Shown one piece after another: positions 33,965 to 44,773 of a DNA stretch of 64,000 bases. Within the stretch, counting starts at the first letter, position 1. Every line of letters begins with the position of its first letter. A model generated the notes under the pieces. That model was not told where the DNA came from, made no database searches, and saw nothing but the letters and a program-made list of their open reading frames with translations. Source of the stretch: Trachythela sp. YZ-2020. Lineage: Eukaryota; Cnidaria; Anthozoa; Malacalcyonacea; Clavulariidae. The stretch lies in NCBI GenBank assembly GCA_016169945.1, contig JADLSH010000393.1, positions 11,941,501-12,005,500 on the forward strand. Reading direction: 5' to 3'. The translations under genes were made by a program, and so were the position numbers.

Positions 33965-36900
33965 CACTGTTAATTTGAGGGTGTTAAAATAGCACCTGTA
34001 TAGGTGCTAAATTGACACCAGGAGGTGGTGTTAAATATAAAGTGCTATTTTAGCACCGATTTGGGTGCCAATATAGCACCGTTAAGTTGGGTGTCAATTT
34101 TAAAGTGCTAATTCAGCACCCGAAATTTTTAACACCTTTTTTGGGCAATAAAATAGCACCTCTTTCATCAGCGAAAGTGCTAAATTTACACCCTTTATAG
34201 TGCTAAATAATGGAGTGCTATTTTGACACCTTTTTTGGGTCCTAAATAGCACCTCTTTCATCAGCGAAAGTGCTAAATTTACACCCTTTATAGCGCTAAA
34301 TATTGGGTGCTATTTTGACACCATCAAAAGTGTTAAACATAGGCCACTATAGAGGTGCTAAATTAACACGATTTTTAGGGTTAAATATATTATGGGTGTT
34401 TAAGTCAAATTACAGTTTCACAAAAAATCGCAAGAAAGCCCAAGTAACATATTTCTACGGAATATTGTTTTGATAAATCGCCATGTATAATATCTTGTGA
34501 TACTACATGATTATAGACATTTTATATACACAAACTCTATGGTGTTTTGTTGTGTCGCATCTAGTTTGATGCATACCTTTAAGAGAAACTTTACAGAGAA
34601 CGTTATATTCCTAAAGCATAGAGTCTAAAATATGACACAAAAATCTGAAATGGTACAAAATACGAGCAGTGTTTTTTGGTTGGGAGTTGTCTCTCCTGAA
34701 AGAATTCATAGAAATGACATAAGCACGGAAAGACGGACTGGTGTCTAATTTCCTTACTACGCGCGCAAAGTTTTCTGGGATAGCGTCACTTTCATTTCAA
34801 ATTTTAATTTGAAAAATTATGTTGGAAAATACAAGCAATATATTTGCTTTTTCTTCTCGAAATCCACAAGAATTTCAAGAGTTATAGCTCAGGAACGCTG
34901 GTATAATATTCAGGTAAGGATATTTCAATGTTTTTATGTAATATAAAGCAATTATAAAGGCAAAAATTTACGGATGTATTCATAAATATTTATGTTGCGT
35001 GCGTTGTGTCGCCGTAAGAAAATATTTGAATTTTAACGCGGCAAAAATTCCTTGTACTTATCAATTTAGTTCAGAATCAAAACGATAATATAAACTACGG
35101 CCTACTTAACAATTATATTAATCTATACCATAGAAACTCTGACATTAGAGTAGACTTAAAAGTTATGAATGTTTTTATATATGAATTATGTGATTGTTTC
35201 ATAAGTTGAGCATTGTTTCAATGAATCAATGTATAGTCTATTAGTACCCTGAGAAAATGTCTTGACAATTTTAAATAATGTGCAACTTCCATAATATTAT
35301 AATTGTTATTTAATGAGGTATATTTAAAATGCTTCAATAAAACCTACAGGTCATTGAGATCAATGTAAATGCATGTAGCTGAGTGGATACATGAAATTTT
35401 TGAATTTTTGGAATTACCCTGAGGGATGAGAAATATTCGAGGCAAAGCCGAGGATATTTCATCCCGAAGGGTAATTTAGGGAATACCTTGAGTGAAAGGT
35501 CTATAAATGATATATTATACCGAACCTTGTATGACTTTACTTGTACTAGATACTAGAAAACAGGCGATGAAATTAGATGACGGCCTGGGTACGAGCGGGT
35601 ATTAAAAACTCAAATTCCCAGCTCAAGCGTGGTATTCGACTCGAATACCATGCCCCGGGGAAACGACTCGGTACAGGTATTCACTGAAAAATACCACGGT
35701 CATGTGGTACAAGCCTAGTTCTCTGATTGGACAAACTTATTGTGAGGTATAATATTATAATATATAATAACTTTCCCTCCATGCTTTTCGGCACAAACCA
35801 ACAATATATGATGCCCATATTTGGGGGGGTGGCTTACTGACCACTGCTCTCGATGATTTTTGTGGACTCTTCCTAACTCAGCTATACCCTGCTTGTTTCT
35901 CCAAAGTGTGCTGCCCAGGAGAGCAGGGTGAAGAAAGCATTTACATAGACCTGTGCATCATGCCTAAGGGAGTTTTGGAATCTCAGGAGGCTAACTACAT
36001 AAGCAATAGCTAATTGTATTCTAATTATAACCTGTGTGCTCTATAGTAACACTGGACCTTACCCACTTCTAGTGGGGTCACTAGGGGTGTATTTTGATAT
36101 GGAACTCACTGCAAGAATATTTATTATTGTGTGAGAATTGATTATTTTTTATAGTCTGTGATCTCGTCAAATAGTAGTTAAGTCGGCTATGTCCTGCCTA
36201 ATGAAAGAGAATATCATAATTATGTATTATTAGCAGACACCTGTTTAATTGCATTCATTAGAATGATGCAAATATTTTAAGTTAATCTGAATTTTGTATT
36301 TACTTATGTACCTTACTTTCAATGTATTTTATAGATAACCTAATTATATGTGATTGTGAAGCTGGAAAAATATTGATATTTATGTATGGTTCACCTTGGC
36401 ATCACGACTAAAGTAATAGAGCAACTTTGTATCGCTGAGGAAGATAACGCAAGGAGTTAATGGTCTGCGTCAAGTTGTGTGTGTTTGATATTGGCCATAC
36501 TGACAGGAGCAAAAGAATAGAGGTATCCTGATCTCAGAAAATGTGGAGTTGCAGTCTTTTGGCATGTCTATAGACTATGGGGAAATTAGTGTAGTAATCA
36601 TCAGACTCTATAACTGTTGACTTTATCTAATAACAAATTTGTAACCATTAAACCACAATGATTATCAGGGATTTATAGAAGCACCTTTCTGCTACCCGTA
36701 AACGGTTGTAAATAATTCATTTTCTTCATCTGAAAAACGGCAGTAGAATAAAGTGCTTGTATAAATTCCTGATTGTGCATCTTATATTGCAAGTTTACTC
36801 TGTCTAATGCCAGACAACTTCACCTGCTAAGGAAAATTGTTAGTTGTTAATGGGTTAACTTAAGCATTGGAGTGACATAGAATAACTCTTCTGACATGCT

Positions 36901-37430
36901 CCTAGCATAGTACTAGAATTGCTTGGCATTGCCCAGGGTAAAATAATAGATGTATCTGGTTTCAATAGGTACTGTAATTGGTGAGAACATTGCATGAGCA
37001 TGGCAAGATTTGCCTAAATTTATTACCATTTTAATGTTCAGCTGCAAAGTAATTTTGGAATCAGCAAATATATTATTATTAATTCAATTAAAGGATGTTC
37101 ATATATTTTCAGATTGTGTTGTCTCTTTGTTAAAAAGTGGAGTATATATTTTGGATTTGCTTTGTAGCAATGAGCAAGTTTTTGTTCACACTAGTGCTAA
37201 AATAGCACCTAAATCAGGTGCTATTTTGATGAGAATATTCGGGTGTTAAAACAACTCCTAAATCAGTGCTATTTTAACACTACAAAAGGTGTTGTTTTAG
37301 CACCGTAACTAGTGTTAAATCAACACCATCAACAGCGGTGTTAAAATAGCACCCAAAAAAGGTGTCATTTTTTACCTAATTTTTTAGCACCACTTTTTGG
37401 TGTTAAATTGACACCCCAAAATTAACAGTG
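33965..37430. mobile_element. 3.5-kb CACTG-ended DNA transposon (CACTA/Mirage-like), non-autonomous
   Basis: The ends are CACTGTTAATTTGAGGGTG on the left and, in reverse complement, CACTGTTAATTTTGGGGTG on the right. TT flanks both sides (33963-33964 and 37431-37432), and removing the element restores the LINE reading frame. The first 450 bp and last 250 bp are packed with palindromic words GGTGCTA...TAGCACC and GGTGTTA...TGACACC in both orientations. Short subterminal repeats, CACTR ends and 2-3 bp duplications are hallmarks of the CACTA/Mirage/Chapaev group. No transposase frame is present in the 2.7-kb centre, which has a 79-codon frame at 37010-37249 and smaller hairpins. Confidence 0.85.
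35500..35765. mobile_element. MITE-like segment inside the CACTG element
   Basis: GATATATTATACCG on the left is loosely mirrored by GAGGTATAATATTATAATAT on the right. Inside are a GGTATTCGACTCGAATACC hairpin and the TCTGATTGG word shared with 30430-30632 and 39300-39592. A separate hairpin with AATTACCCT arms lies at 35414-35477. Confidence 0.45.
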
Positions 37431-37432
37431 TT

Positions 37433-37824
37433 GTAGAGCTGCAAGAATTATATACAAATTACCTAGATATATGCCATCGGAAGATGTGCTTTCCAAAGTT
37501 GGTTGGAACACATTATTCTTCTACTATAAGACAGCTATATTGAAACTAATTTGTAAAATAATTAAGAATGTAACACCTAACTCGATGTCAGACTTGGTAA
37601 ACAGACGAGAATGCAATTACTCTCTACGAGCCAAATACCAACTATCTACACCCCGCTTCAAAACAAAAACTCTGAAGCTCTCTATAACGTATAGAGGTGC
37701 AACCTTGTGGAATGATATAAATCGAAAACATAGCGAAATAAACATTGATGAATATGACAATGTTAACGCTTTCGTAAAAAAGGCCATAAAAACAATCACC
37801 TTTAAAGACTTTGTCTTTTTATAG
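37433..37824 (+). pseudogene. C-terminal end of the split LINE RT ORF
   Basis: The frame continues the RT after the inserted element (CRAARIIYKLPRYMPSEDV near the junction) through a conserved C-terminal region with STPRFKTKTLK and AFVKKAIK, to the stop at 37824. The CAT codon at 33961 and this segment join exactly across one copy of TT. Confidence 0.85.
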
Positions 37825-38100
37825 ACATAGTTAGTAAATAGATAGTAATTAATTCTTATATGTAATTCATAACTTTTGTATATATCTCTAAGTGCACGAC
37901 CCCACAAGCTTATGCTTTAAAAATTATCGTGCTTAAATAAAGTCATATTATTATTATTATTATTATTGACAGTTTGATATTCCATTATATAGTTTCATGT
38001 CTATGTCTATGCGGAATTTTTTGTGCGATTACATTTTTGGATTTCCAAATAGAACCGAAAATTCTATCACACTGCTGGCTTGACATAATAATTTTACAAC

Positions 38101-38983
38101 TGGCTTGCAGCCTACACAGATTGAATGTTAATGCTTTATTCACGTGAGTATCGCTGTGAAAGTTATTTTCCCGGAAAATTTCGATCATGAAAGGTTTCTG
38201 TTGCCTGTGGGTTATAAACTCCGAAACTTGCTCACGAAATGCAATTTTGTGTTCATTGAAAAATATATTATTGCGCTGCAGAGGTATTTAAATTTTTGGG
38301 TATTGTAACCGTCCATGTGTCTATAGACTAGTCTATGCCAAGCCTATATGAAGTATAATCACATCACACTATATATCTCACATTGCATGCTTGCTATGAA
38401 CATGCACATCTTTGTCTTATCAATCTTATAAAAATGAGGAAGGCTATGTGCTACGGCTTACGATGTGCTATGGCTTACTTAAAGGTTTTACACTAAGCTT
38501 GAAATCTCAGTAAAAACAAACAAACTCCTCGTATAGAGACACTTGTTGATTTGTTAAATTCTGCATGCGTTTCTTCTCTAACTTCCAGACGAAGGGCCTT
38601 CGCTCGAAACGTCGAAGTTCTTATTGTATTTTTCAAGTAGTTTCACACAACAGTCAACCGCCATATATAATAAGTCTACATTGATCATGCGCAATTTTTG
38701 CAAAATATTCTTTGTATAATAATATAGGAATCTTAATTTTTGTTGGCATAAATATAATCTCATTCGCTTTAAGTAAAAGCAAAAGGGTATTGAATATTTA
38801 CTATCGTGATTTAGGGTCACATATAGACGCGGTCATGAATCACAGCATGCACGTCAATTTGGTTACAAACCCTGAATAAATTCTTCTGCTTAACTAAATA
38901 TATATAAATGTAAATATTTTATTATAAAGTTTAGAATAACAGAAAATTGATATTGACGCGAGTAACATTTAATATGCAATAGT
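38101..38983. other. No gene seen
   Basis: AT-rich DNA. GAAGGGCCTTCGCTCGAAAC at 38589-38608 resembles CAAAGGGCCTTAGCTCGAAA at about 29634. This is a recurring word of unknown origin, possibly from a Penelope-like element tail. The 80-codon frame at 38820-38578 has no domain. Confidence 0.3.
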
Positions 38984-39895
38984 TCATAGACAAAGCGTAA
39001 GACATAATCTTAACAGTTTTGAAGGGTAGAATTAAGTCTTATGCATATTTCTCCGTTTTGTACGAGCTTGCCAATAGGTAAATAAGTTAAATATTATGTG
39101 GGAAAGAAAGAGACAAGAACCAACAATGAATCAAGATTTGCGAGGAGCGAAGTTCACCGAGAATTCAAAGTTTTCTGAAATTGCGTACTAATTAAAACAT
39201 GCAGCCATGATTCATACAAAGAAACGTTGTACAATTACGTATTTATATGTTATTCATGTACCAGATATCTATTTTCTAATCCCAGTAACTAATCCATATT
39301 AGTATAAACTTAGTAATAGACTATCACTTTTCCTGCGTTCTGATTGGCTACGCTACTCGTAGACTATTAGTAGCAAAATTCAAAACAATGGCGTGAAAAT
39401 TCACGTTTAAAATTAATATTAATACTTTTGTTTACTTTTGTATTGTGTTCCCTAGTTCTCAATAAATGCTATAGTTTATACTAAAACAATTAGACAACTC
39501 GGCCTCGTTGGCTATGAGCGAATAGTCAACTCGGCTTCGCCTCGTTGACTATTCGCTCATAGCCAACTCGGCCTCGTTGTCTAATTGTTAAATGGTCACA
39601 GGTTTAACCGATTTTAAAACATTAACTGTAAAACATTCTATGTCAGGTCGCATGCATATTGTCTATTGAGACGGGACTAAAATTGAACAACACAATATCA
39701 AATACAAACCTCAATTTCCCTTCAAATACTTCATTTTAGACAACCAGGACGTTTATAGAACTGTTCTATTTCCCAAGATGTTCACATGATTGAAAATATG
39801 TCTAAATAATCGTCAAAATTTCAGATGTTTACTGCGAATCGATGTGCATGATATATATACGTTTATACTTTCAATTAAAACGAAATTACATAATA
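38984..39895 (+). repeat. Old dispersed repeat, copy 3
   Basis: The most complete copy. It shares AGACAAAGCGTAAGACATAA, GGAAAGAAAGAGACAAGAAC and CCCAAGATGTTCACATGAT with copy 1 and lacks the 25021-25399 insertion. It is interrupted only by the MITE at 39300-39592. It ends in a (TA)n run near 39893-39906. Confidence 0.75.
39300..39592. mobile_element. MITE inserted in repeat copy 3, with a 100-bp hairpin
   Basis: Copies 1 and 2 of the surrounding repeat lack this segment. It holds GCGTTCTGATTGGCTACG near the left, and a long hairpin at 39487-39586 with CAATTAGACAAC and GGCTATGAGCGAATAGTCAA arms separated by TCGGCCTCG-type words. Ends and duplication are not exact. Confidence 0.6.
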
Positions 39896-40046
39896 TATAT
39901 ATATATACTTCTAATCTATTTTATTATACTTACATTTGTAGCTGGTTAAACTGTGTAGTCAACTTCCCCGGATAACAACAATAATAATAACTGTGTAGTC
40001 ACCTTCCCTGGTGCTTGATGTGTTTTTATATCGTCGGAGTGGTCGG

Positions 40047-40762
40047 CAGTGCTTCCACTATTTAGTTTTGAAATTCCTTACTTTCGTGTCAAAATTTCCT
40101 TAGATTTCCTTGACCATGGAATAAAATGTCCTTGAAATTTCCTTGAGAAGAATTTTAGTTATTTTACTGCTTACAGCCCTACCAAAGCCCTACTAACTTA
40201 TCTTTAGACTGTTTAGTGTTATAGTGCTAATTTCAAAGGCATTGAAATATTACAGTGAAATATTGCTGTAATGAATTTTGACATTTGTCAATTCAATTTG
40301 TGACAATGTGACTGTTGCGGTCGTTGGTAAGGTTGGTTCATCTTGATTGGAAAGGTCAGATTCGAAGCCGTCTGACTCTGATGTCTGACCTTCATCAACA
40401 GCAAGAGATCGCTTCATGACTTATTCATATTGCTAGACCATGCGACATGTTTGATTTCAGATATGTTGGCATTTTGTTAATGTACCGGGGCCCCGGGCGA
40501 TGTGAACTGGTATGAGCCAAGGAAACACTATAATACTTCATGTAATAATGTTCTTAAATTGTCTATAGATAAAAAATTGCTGCCAAATATGCCAAAAAAT
40601 ATATTTTGACTGTTTACAACTCTGTTTACAGACTTTTGACAATATTTCCTTAGATTTCCTTGAATATCCTTAGATTTCCTTAAATTTTTCCATCCTTGAA
40701 AATTCCTTTTTGTGGTCAGAATTTCCTTGAAAAAGGAAATTTCCTTGAAAGTGGAAACCCTG
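40047..40762. mobile_element. 716-bp hAT-type transposon with perfect 8-bp target duplication
   Basis: The ends are CAGTGCTTCCAC on the left and, in reverse complement, CAGGGTTTCCAC on the right. GTGGTCGG flanks both sides (40039-40046 and 40763-40770). Eight-base duplications and CAG-type ends define hAT elements. The word TTTCCTTGA and its complement are repeated near both ends, as in hAT subterminal regions. The centre keeps only a small frame (40417-40250). Confidence 0.9.
40250..40417 (-). pseudogene. Small ORF inside the hAT element
   Basis: ATG at 40417 opens 55 codons starting MKRSLAVDEGQTSESDGFES, rich in acidic and Ser residues, followed by TAA. It may be the leftover N-terminus of a hAT transposase or an accessory ORF after internal deletion. 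No catalytic motif is present and no BED finger is seen. Confidence 0.35.
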
Positions 40763-40904
40763 GTGGTCGGACAATCGTCCGGCCTCGCTTTTATAATTCT
40801 GCCACACTCACAATTCTGGGTAGGGCGGAACCAGGAATATTACACACACCGGATGCTTAGGTGACGCTATTTTGGGAATCTCTATCACATCCTCCTTGAA
40901 ACGC

Positions 40905-41245
40905 ATAGCCTCTCTCAGTTGAAAGGTTTTAATGCCAGACAAATAAATTATCAATGGTAATAAATGAACATTTCAATATTTAAATTGTCGAATGTCTAAT
41001 CCCTTTAATGAAAATATATCAAATTAGTTTATTTTTCACCTGTGAATATCCTTGTAACCTTAGCTAACCTAGCATTATTCCTGTGGTGAACAAATATAGT
41101 TGAAAAAATTGAGAAACGTGTTTACATAGAAAAATATTTATCTCGCTTAGGCGAGATCCCGTTCCTTTCTGCCGGGATCTCGCCATGCATGGCGATCCGC
41201 GAGTTACCCGGTTGTGTCATGTAAACATGTACATTCACCCGGTAC
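40905..41245 (+). repeat. Two dispersed repeats in tandem, copies of 27490-27800 and 29228-29358
   Basis: 40905-41095 follows the 27490-27800 repeat with internal deletions, and 41105-41245 follows 29228-29358. Here they are adjacent, whereas 1.4 kb separates them at 27.5-29.3 kb, where the 28227-29223 element lies between. A composite unit later split by that element would explain both loci. Confidence 0.65.
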
Positions 41246-41307
41246 ATTCATCAACTGTTTTTCGGTAATGACCATATTTGTTTATGCAATAGAACATCGT
41301 CTGAATC

Positions 41308-41497
41308 CTGCCTCGTACCCAGGCGCTAAGTTGCCGCTATCTGTGACGTTGCGTGATCGTTGCGTGGAGGGCGTGGATAAATTGACGGGAAACGCCGGGA
41401 AGCTTCCCGCCGAATTTTCCGAGTTTCTCCCACGCGCGTTACCCCGCGCGCTCCACACGCAACGGCGTAGCAAGCAAAGCGCCTGGGTACGAGGCAG
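41308..41497. mobile_element. 190-bp MITE with a 9-bp target duplication (Mutator-like)
   Basis: The ends CTGCCTCGTACCCAGGCGCT are perfect inverted repeats of 20 bp. GTCTGAATC flanks both sides (41299-41307 and 41498-41506). The inside is GC-rich and noncoding. Nine-base duplications are characteristic of Mutator-like elements, but the assignment is inference. Confidence 0.85.
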
Positions 41498-41793
41498 GTC
41501 TGAATCGTAAAAAAACACACAAAAAAGATTAAACGGCTACTTATGGAGCACACGAAACGTTCACGTGATCGGTGTTTCATCCCTTTCTTTTTATTTATTT
41601 ATAAAAGTTATTTAAAAACGATAGCCCTTCAGCTATTGCTGCTTTTCAAGGGATCGTTTGATATAATACTATAAAATATTAATAACTATTTACACAAATA
41701 AGTCATGTTAGATGAAACAATATTGATTACTCATGTTGCAATATTTATGAGCATCATCAACAGTCATTTAATCTGTGGAAAAATAATTGTCGA

Positions 41794-44773
41794 TTAAACT
41801 TTTAAAATGAATTGTTGATAGTTGCTCATACCCGTTGACAATGTCAATGGGTAAGTTGTTCCAGGCACAAGCTCCTCGGTATGAAAAGGATTTTTCATAA
41901 AATTAGTTTTAGGTTTACCTAACACTAGCTTGCGCATGTTGCTCCGCATTTCGTAATTGTTATTTTGGCTATGAGAGAACATGTTAGAGACGTACTCCGG
42001 CGCAATACAACGGATAGCCTTGAATGTCATTAAGATTTCCCTTTTCATAAGAGTAGACTCAATTGGAGTCCATCCTAGAATCCGAAAGATTGTTTTTGAC
42101 CTTATTTCGTAATTTGAACTAGTTATGACACGAGCGGCCCTTTTTTGCATCTTGTACAGTTTCTCAAGATTCGTTCGATTTCCGTCATTCCAGACGGACG
42201 AACAATATGTAAAGTAAGGGACTACTAAAGAGTTGTACATACGAATTAATTCATTTTGAGATACAAAAGCTTTAGCTCTTCTTAGAAGAGTCACAGCACT
42301 CGAAAGTTTCTTACATTGAGCATTAGTGTGTTCCTTCCATTTTAATTCTTCGTCAATTATAATCCCCAAGACCTCTTTCTGTTTAACTTGATCAATAAGT
42401 GAGTCATTAATTAGTATTTGGAGGTTTTCAGGGATTTGGTTTAATTTTCTTTTTGAGGCTATCAACATAAATTCAGTTTTCTCAGTATTTAATGTTAATT
42501 TGTTGGCCTCGAGCCATTTACTTACATTACTCAAGTCAGAGTTTAATTTGAATTCAATTTCTGCAGTTGACACTCCAGAACACGTCAAGTTTGTGTCGTC
42601 TGCAAACATTGATGCTTGAGTGTGTTCGAGGCAGTTCGGTAAATCGTTTATGTATATAGAAAATAGCAATGGCCCCAGATTAGTCCCTTGTGGAACCCCA
42701 CATTGGATTGTTTTTTGATCTGATTTTACGTTATTGAGTACGCAGACTTGTTTCCTGTTGTTCAAGTATGACTTAAATAGTTTTTGGGCTGTCCCTTTTA
42801 TTCCATATTGTTCCAGTTTCCGCAGAAGAATACAATGGTCGACCGTGTCAAATGCTTTTTTAAAGTCTACGAAAAGAACCCCGTTGATTAGACCCTTGTC
42901 CATATTTAATAGCCATTGGTTAGTGCAATGTAAAAGAGCTGTTTCTGTGGAGTGACATGGGCGAAAGTCGGTTGCTGTTCGCAGATGATGTTGTTTCTAT
43001 TAATATACAAGCTTAATTGATCGCAAATGAGATTTTCGCCAATGCAGGAATCACAGATATAGGTCTATAATTTCCGCACTCAGCCTTGTCTCCTTTCTTG
43101 TAAATTGGAATTACTTTTGCAAGTTTTAAGTCCTCTGGAAAAGTTCCAGTTTTTAATACAAGGTTGAATACATGCAATAAGGAATCATATATCGTATTTC
43201 CAGCTGCTTTAATAAGTTTGTTTGGTATTTTGTCTAAACCGGGCGCTTTATTCAGGTTTATTTTACCAACTGTGGTAGCTAAATCTTCCTTTGTTATAGT
43301 CGCAAAACTAAATTCTGCGGAGCAAGGCTGGCTGAATTGTATCGGATCTATATTTGTTAAAGGAATATTTGATGCAAGCTTTGGTCCAATCTCAGCAAAG
43401 TAGCTGTTAAATGCATTTGTTATGTTTACATCGCCTGTTACATTTTCATCTTCAATTTTTATGTCATTAATAGTGGTTGTTTTCGGCGTTTTATTCAGAA
43501 GTTTATTAATTAGCCCCCAGCTTTCTTTGCTATTTTTACTGTTTTCCAGGTTTGTCTTGAAGTACTGAGTTTTCGCTTTGATAATGTGGTCAGTAACTTG
43601 ATTTCTACATTTTTATACGCATCGTGAAAAGCAGGGAATTTAGCTTCACTGCTTTCTTTTTTAGATAGTCTCTGTGGAAACTCAGTTTTTTAATTTCGTT
43701 TGTTATCCACGGTTGTCGATCGCTTCTTAGTTTTCTTGAATGCCGGGGTGCATTAATATCTGCTATTTGTAAGAAAATTTTGTTCCATTCGGACAAGGCT
43801 GCATTGGGGTCAGTATGTTCATTAAAATTAATAAAAGCTTCTTTTAAATCAGTTTGAAATTTATCGGCATTTAATTTGTAATATTGTCTTGTTTCAATGA
43901 TTTTAGGTTTCCTTTTTGGTATTCCTATCTTTCTACAAATATAAACAAGGTTGTGATCACTTATACCTAGATCAATAACTCCTGAAGCTATTGTTTTTGA
44001 ATCATCAATTTTGCAAATGATCAAGTCAAGCAGCGTTTTGGTTGACACAGTTATTCTAGTCGGTTTATTTATAAGTTGCAGTAATTGATATGCGTTTAAT
44101 AGTTCATTTAATCGTCTGGTGTTGCAGCATTCATTATCTTTGGGTAGTAGATCGATATTGAAGTCACCTGTTATTATAATTTCTTTGTTCTCGTTATCAA
44201 TGTTCTGAAGAAAAGTTTCAAAGCAGTCAAGTATTCCTGTGTTACTAGACCCTGGTGGTCGGTACCATGTCGAAATTATTATTGGTTTGGATTTTGGCTT
44301 TTTGATTTCAAGACAGATTGCCTCAACGTTTTCTGGGATTAGAGATTTTCTTTCTCAAAATGGTATAACATTACGTACGTAGATTGCTACTCCCCTCCGT
44401 TTCTGTTTCTATCGTGTCTAACAAGGTCGTAGCCTTGAATTTCAACTTCCGAGCTTTTGATTGTATTGTCTAGCCTCGTCTCATTAATGCATAATATATC
44501 GAAAGGTGTTTTGGTAATGAAAATTCGGAGTTCTTCGATATGTTTTACTAAACTAGCTATATTTAGTTGTCCTATAGAAAAACCTTTCAGTTTCGGGTAA
44601 GGGTTAGCTTGGCTATGCGGTGATTCTGCGCCGGAGTCATCTCGTGATACATTCATTGAATAGTCTACTCTGTTATTATGTTCTGGCGCCGATATGTTTA
44701 CAAAGTCAGGTACATTATTAACATTTATTTTCAGGTCTTGAATTGGAGCATTATTGATGCGAAGTACAGGCAG
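41794..44773 (-). pseudogene. LINE ORF2: endonuclease and reverse transcriptase, lightly damaged
   Basis: The frame directly follows the ORF1 stop in the same phase. Endonuclease motifs are IGQLNIASL, INETRLD and RHDRNRNGG, then after a 2-base shift IITGDFN and LGISDHNLVY. The linker has RQPWITNEIK. The RT spans [32 protein letters not shown] and the catalytic MFADDTNL, then LGIIIDEELKW. The last frame (42903-41794, 369 codons) is open to its stop. RT and EN catalytic residues are all present, so the copy is dead only through a few small changes. It is a close relative of the 3657-5358 copy. Confidence 0.85.

Larger units (their letters stand above)
31196..37970 (+). mobile_element. LINE with PHD finger, endonuclease and RT, split by a CACTG-type element
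   Basis: A 5'-truncated non-LTR retrotransposon flanked by AGTTT (31191-31195 and 37971-37975). It starts inside a PHD-like zinc finger, continues through endonuclease and RT, is interrupted at 33964 by the 33965-37430 element, and resumes at 37433. The 3' UTR ends with AATAAAGTC and an (ATT)n tail at about 37946-37967. An N-terminal PHD with EN and RT is known from CR1-type elements. Confidence 0.9.
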
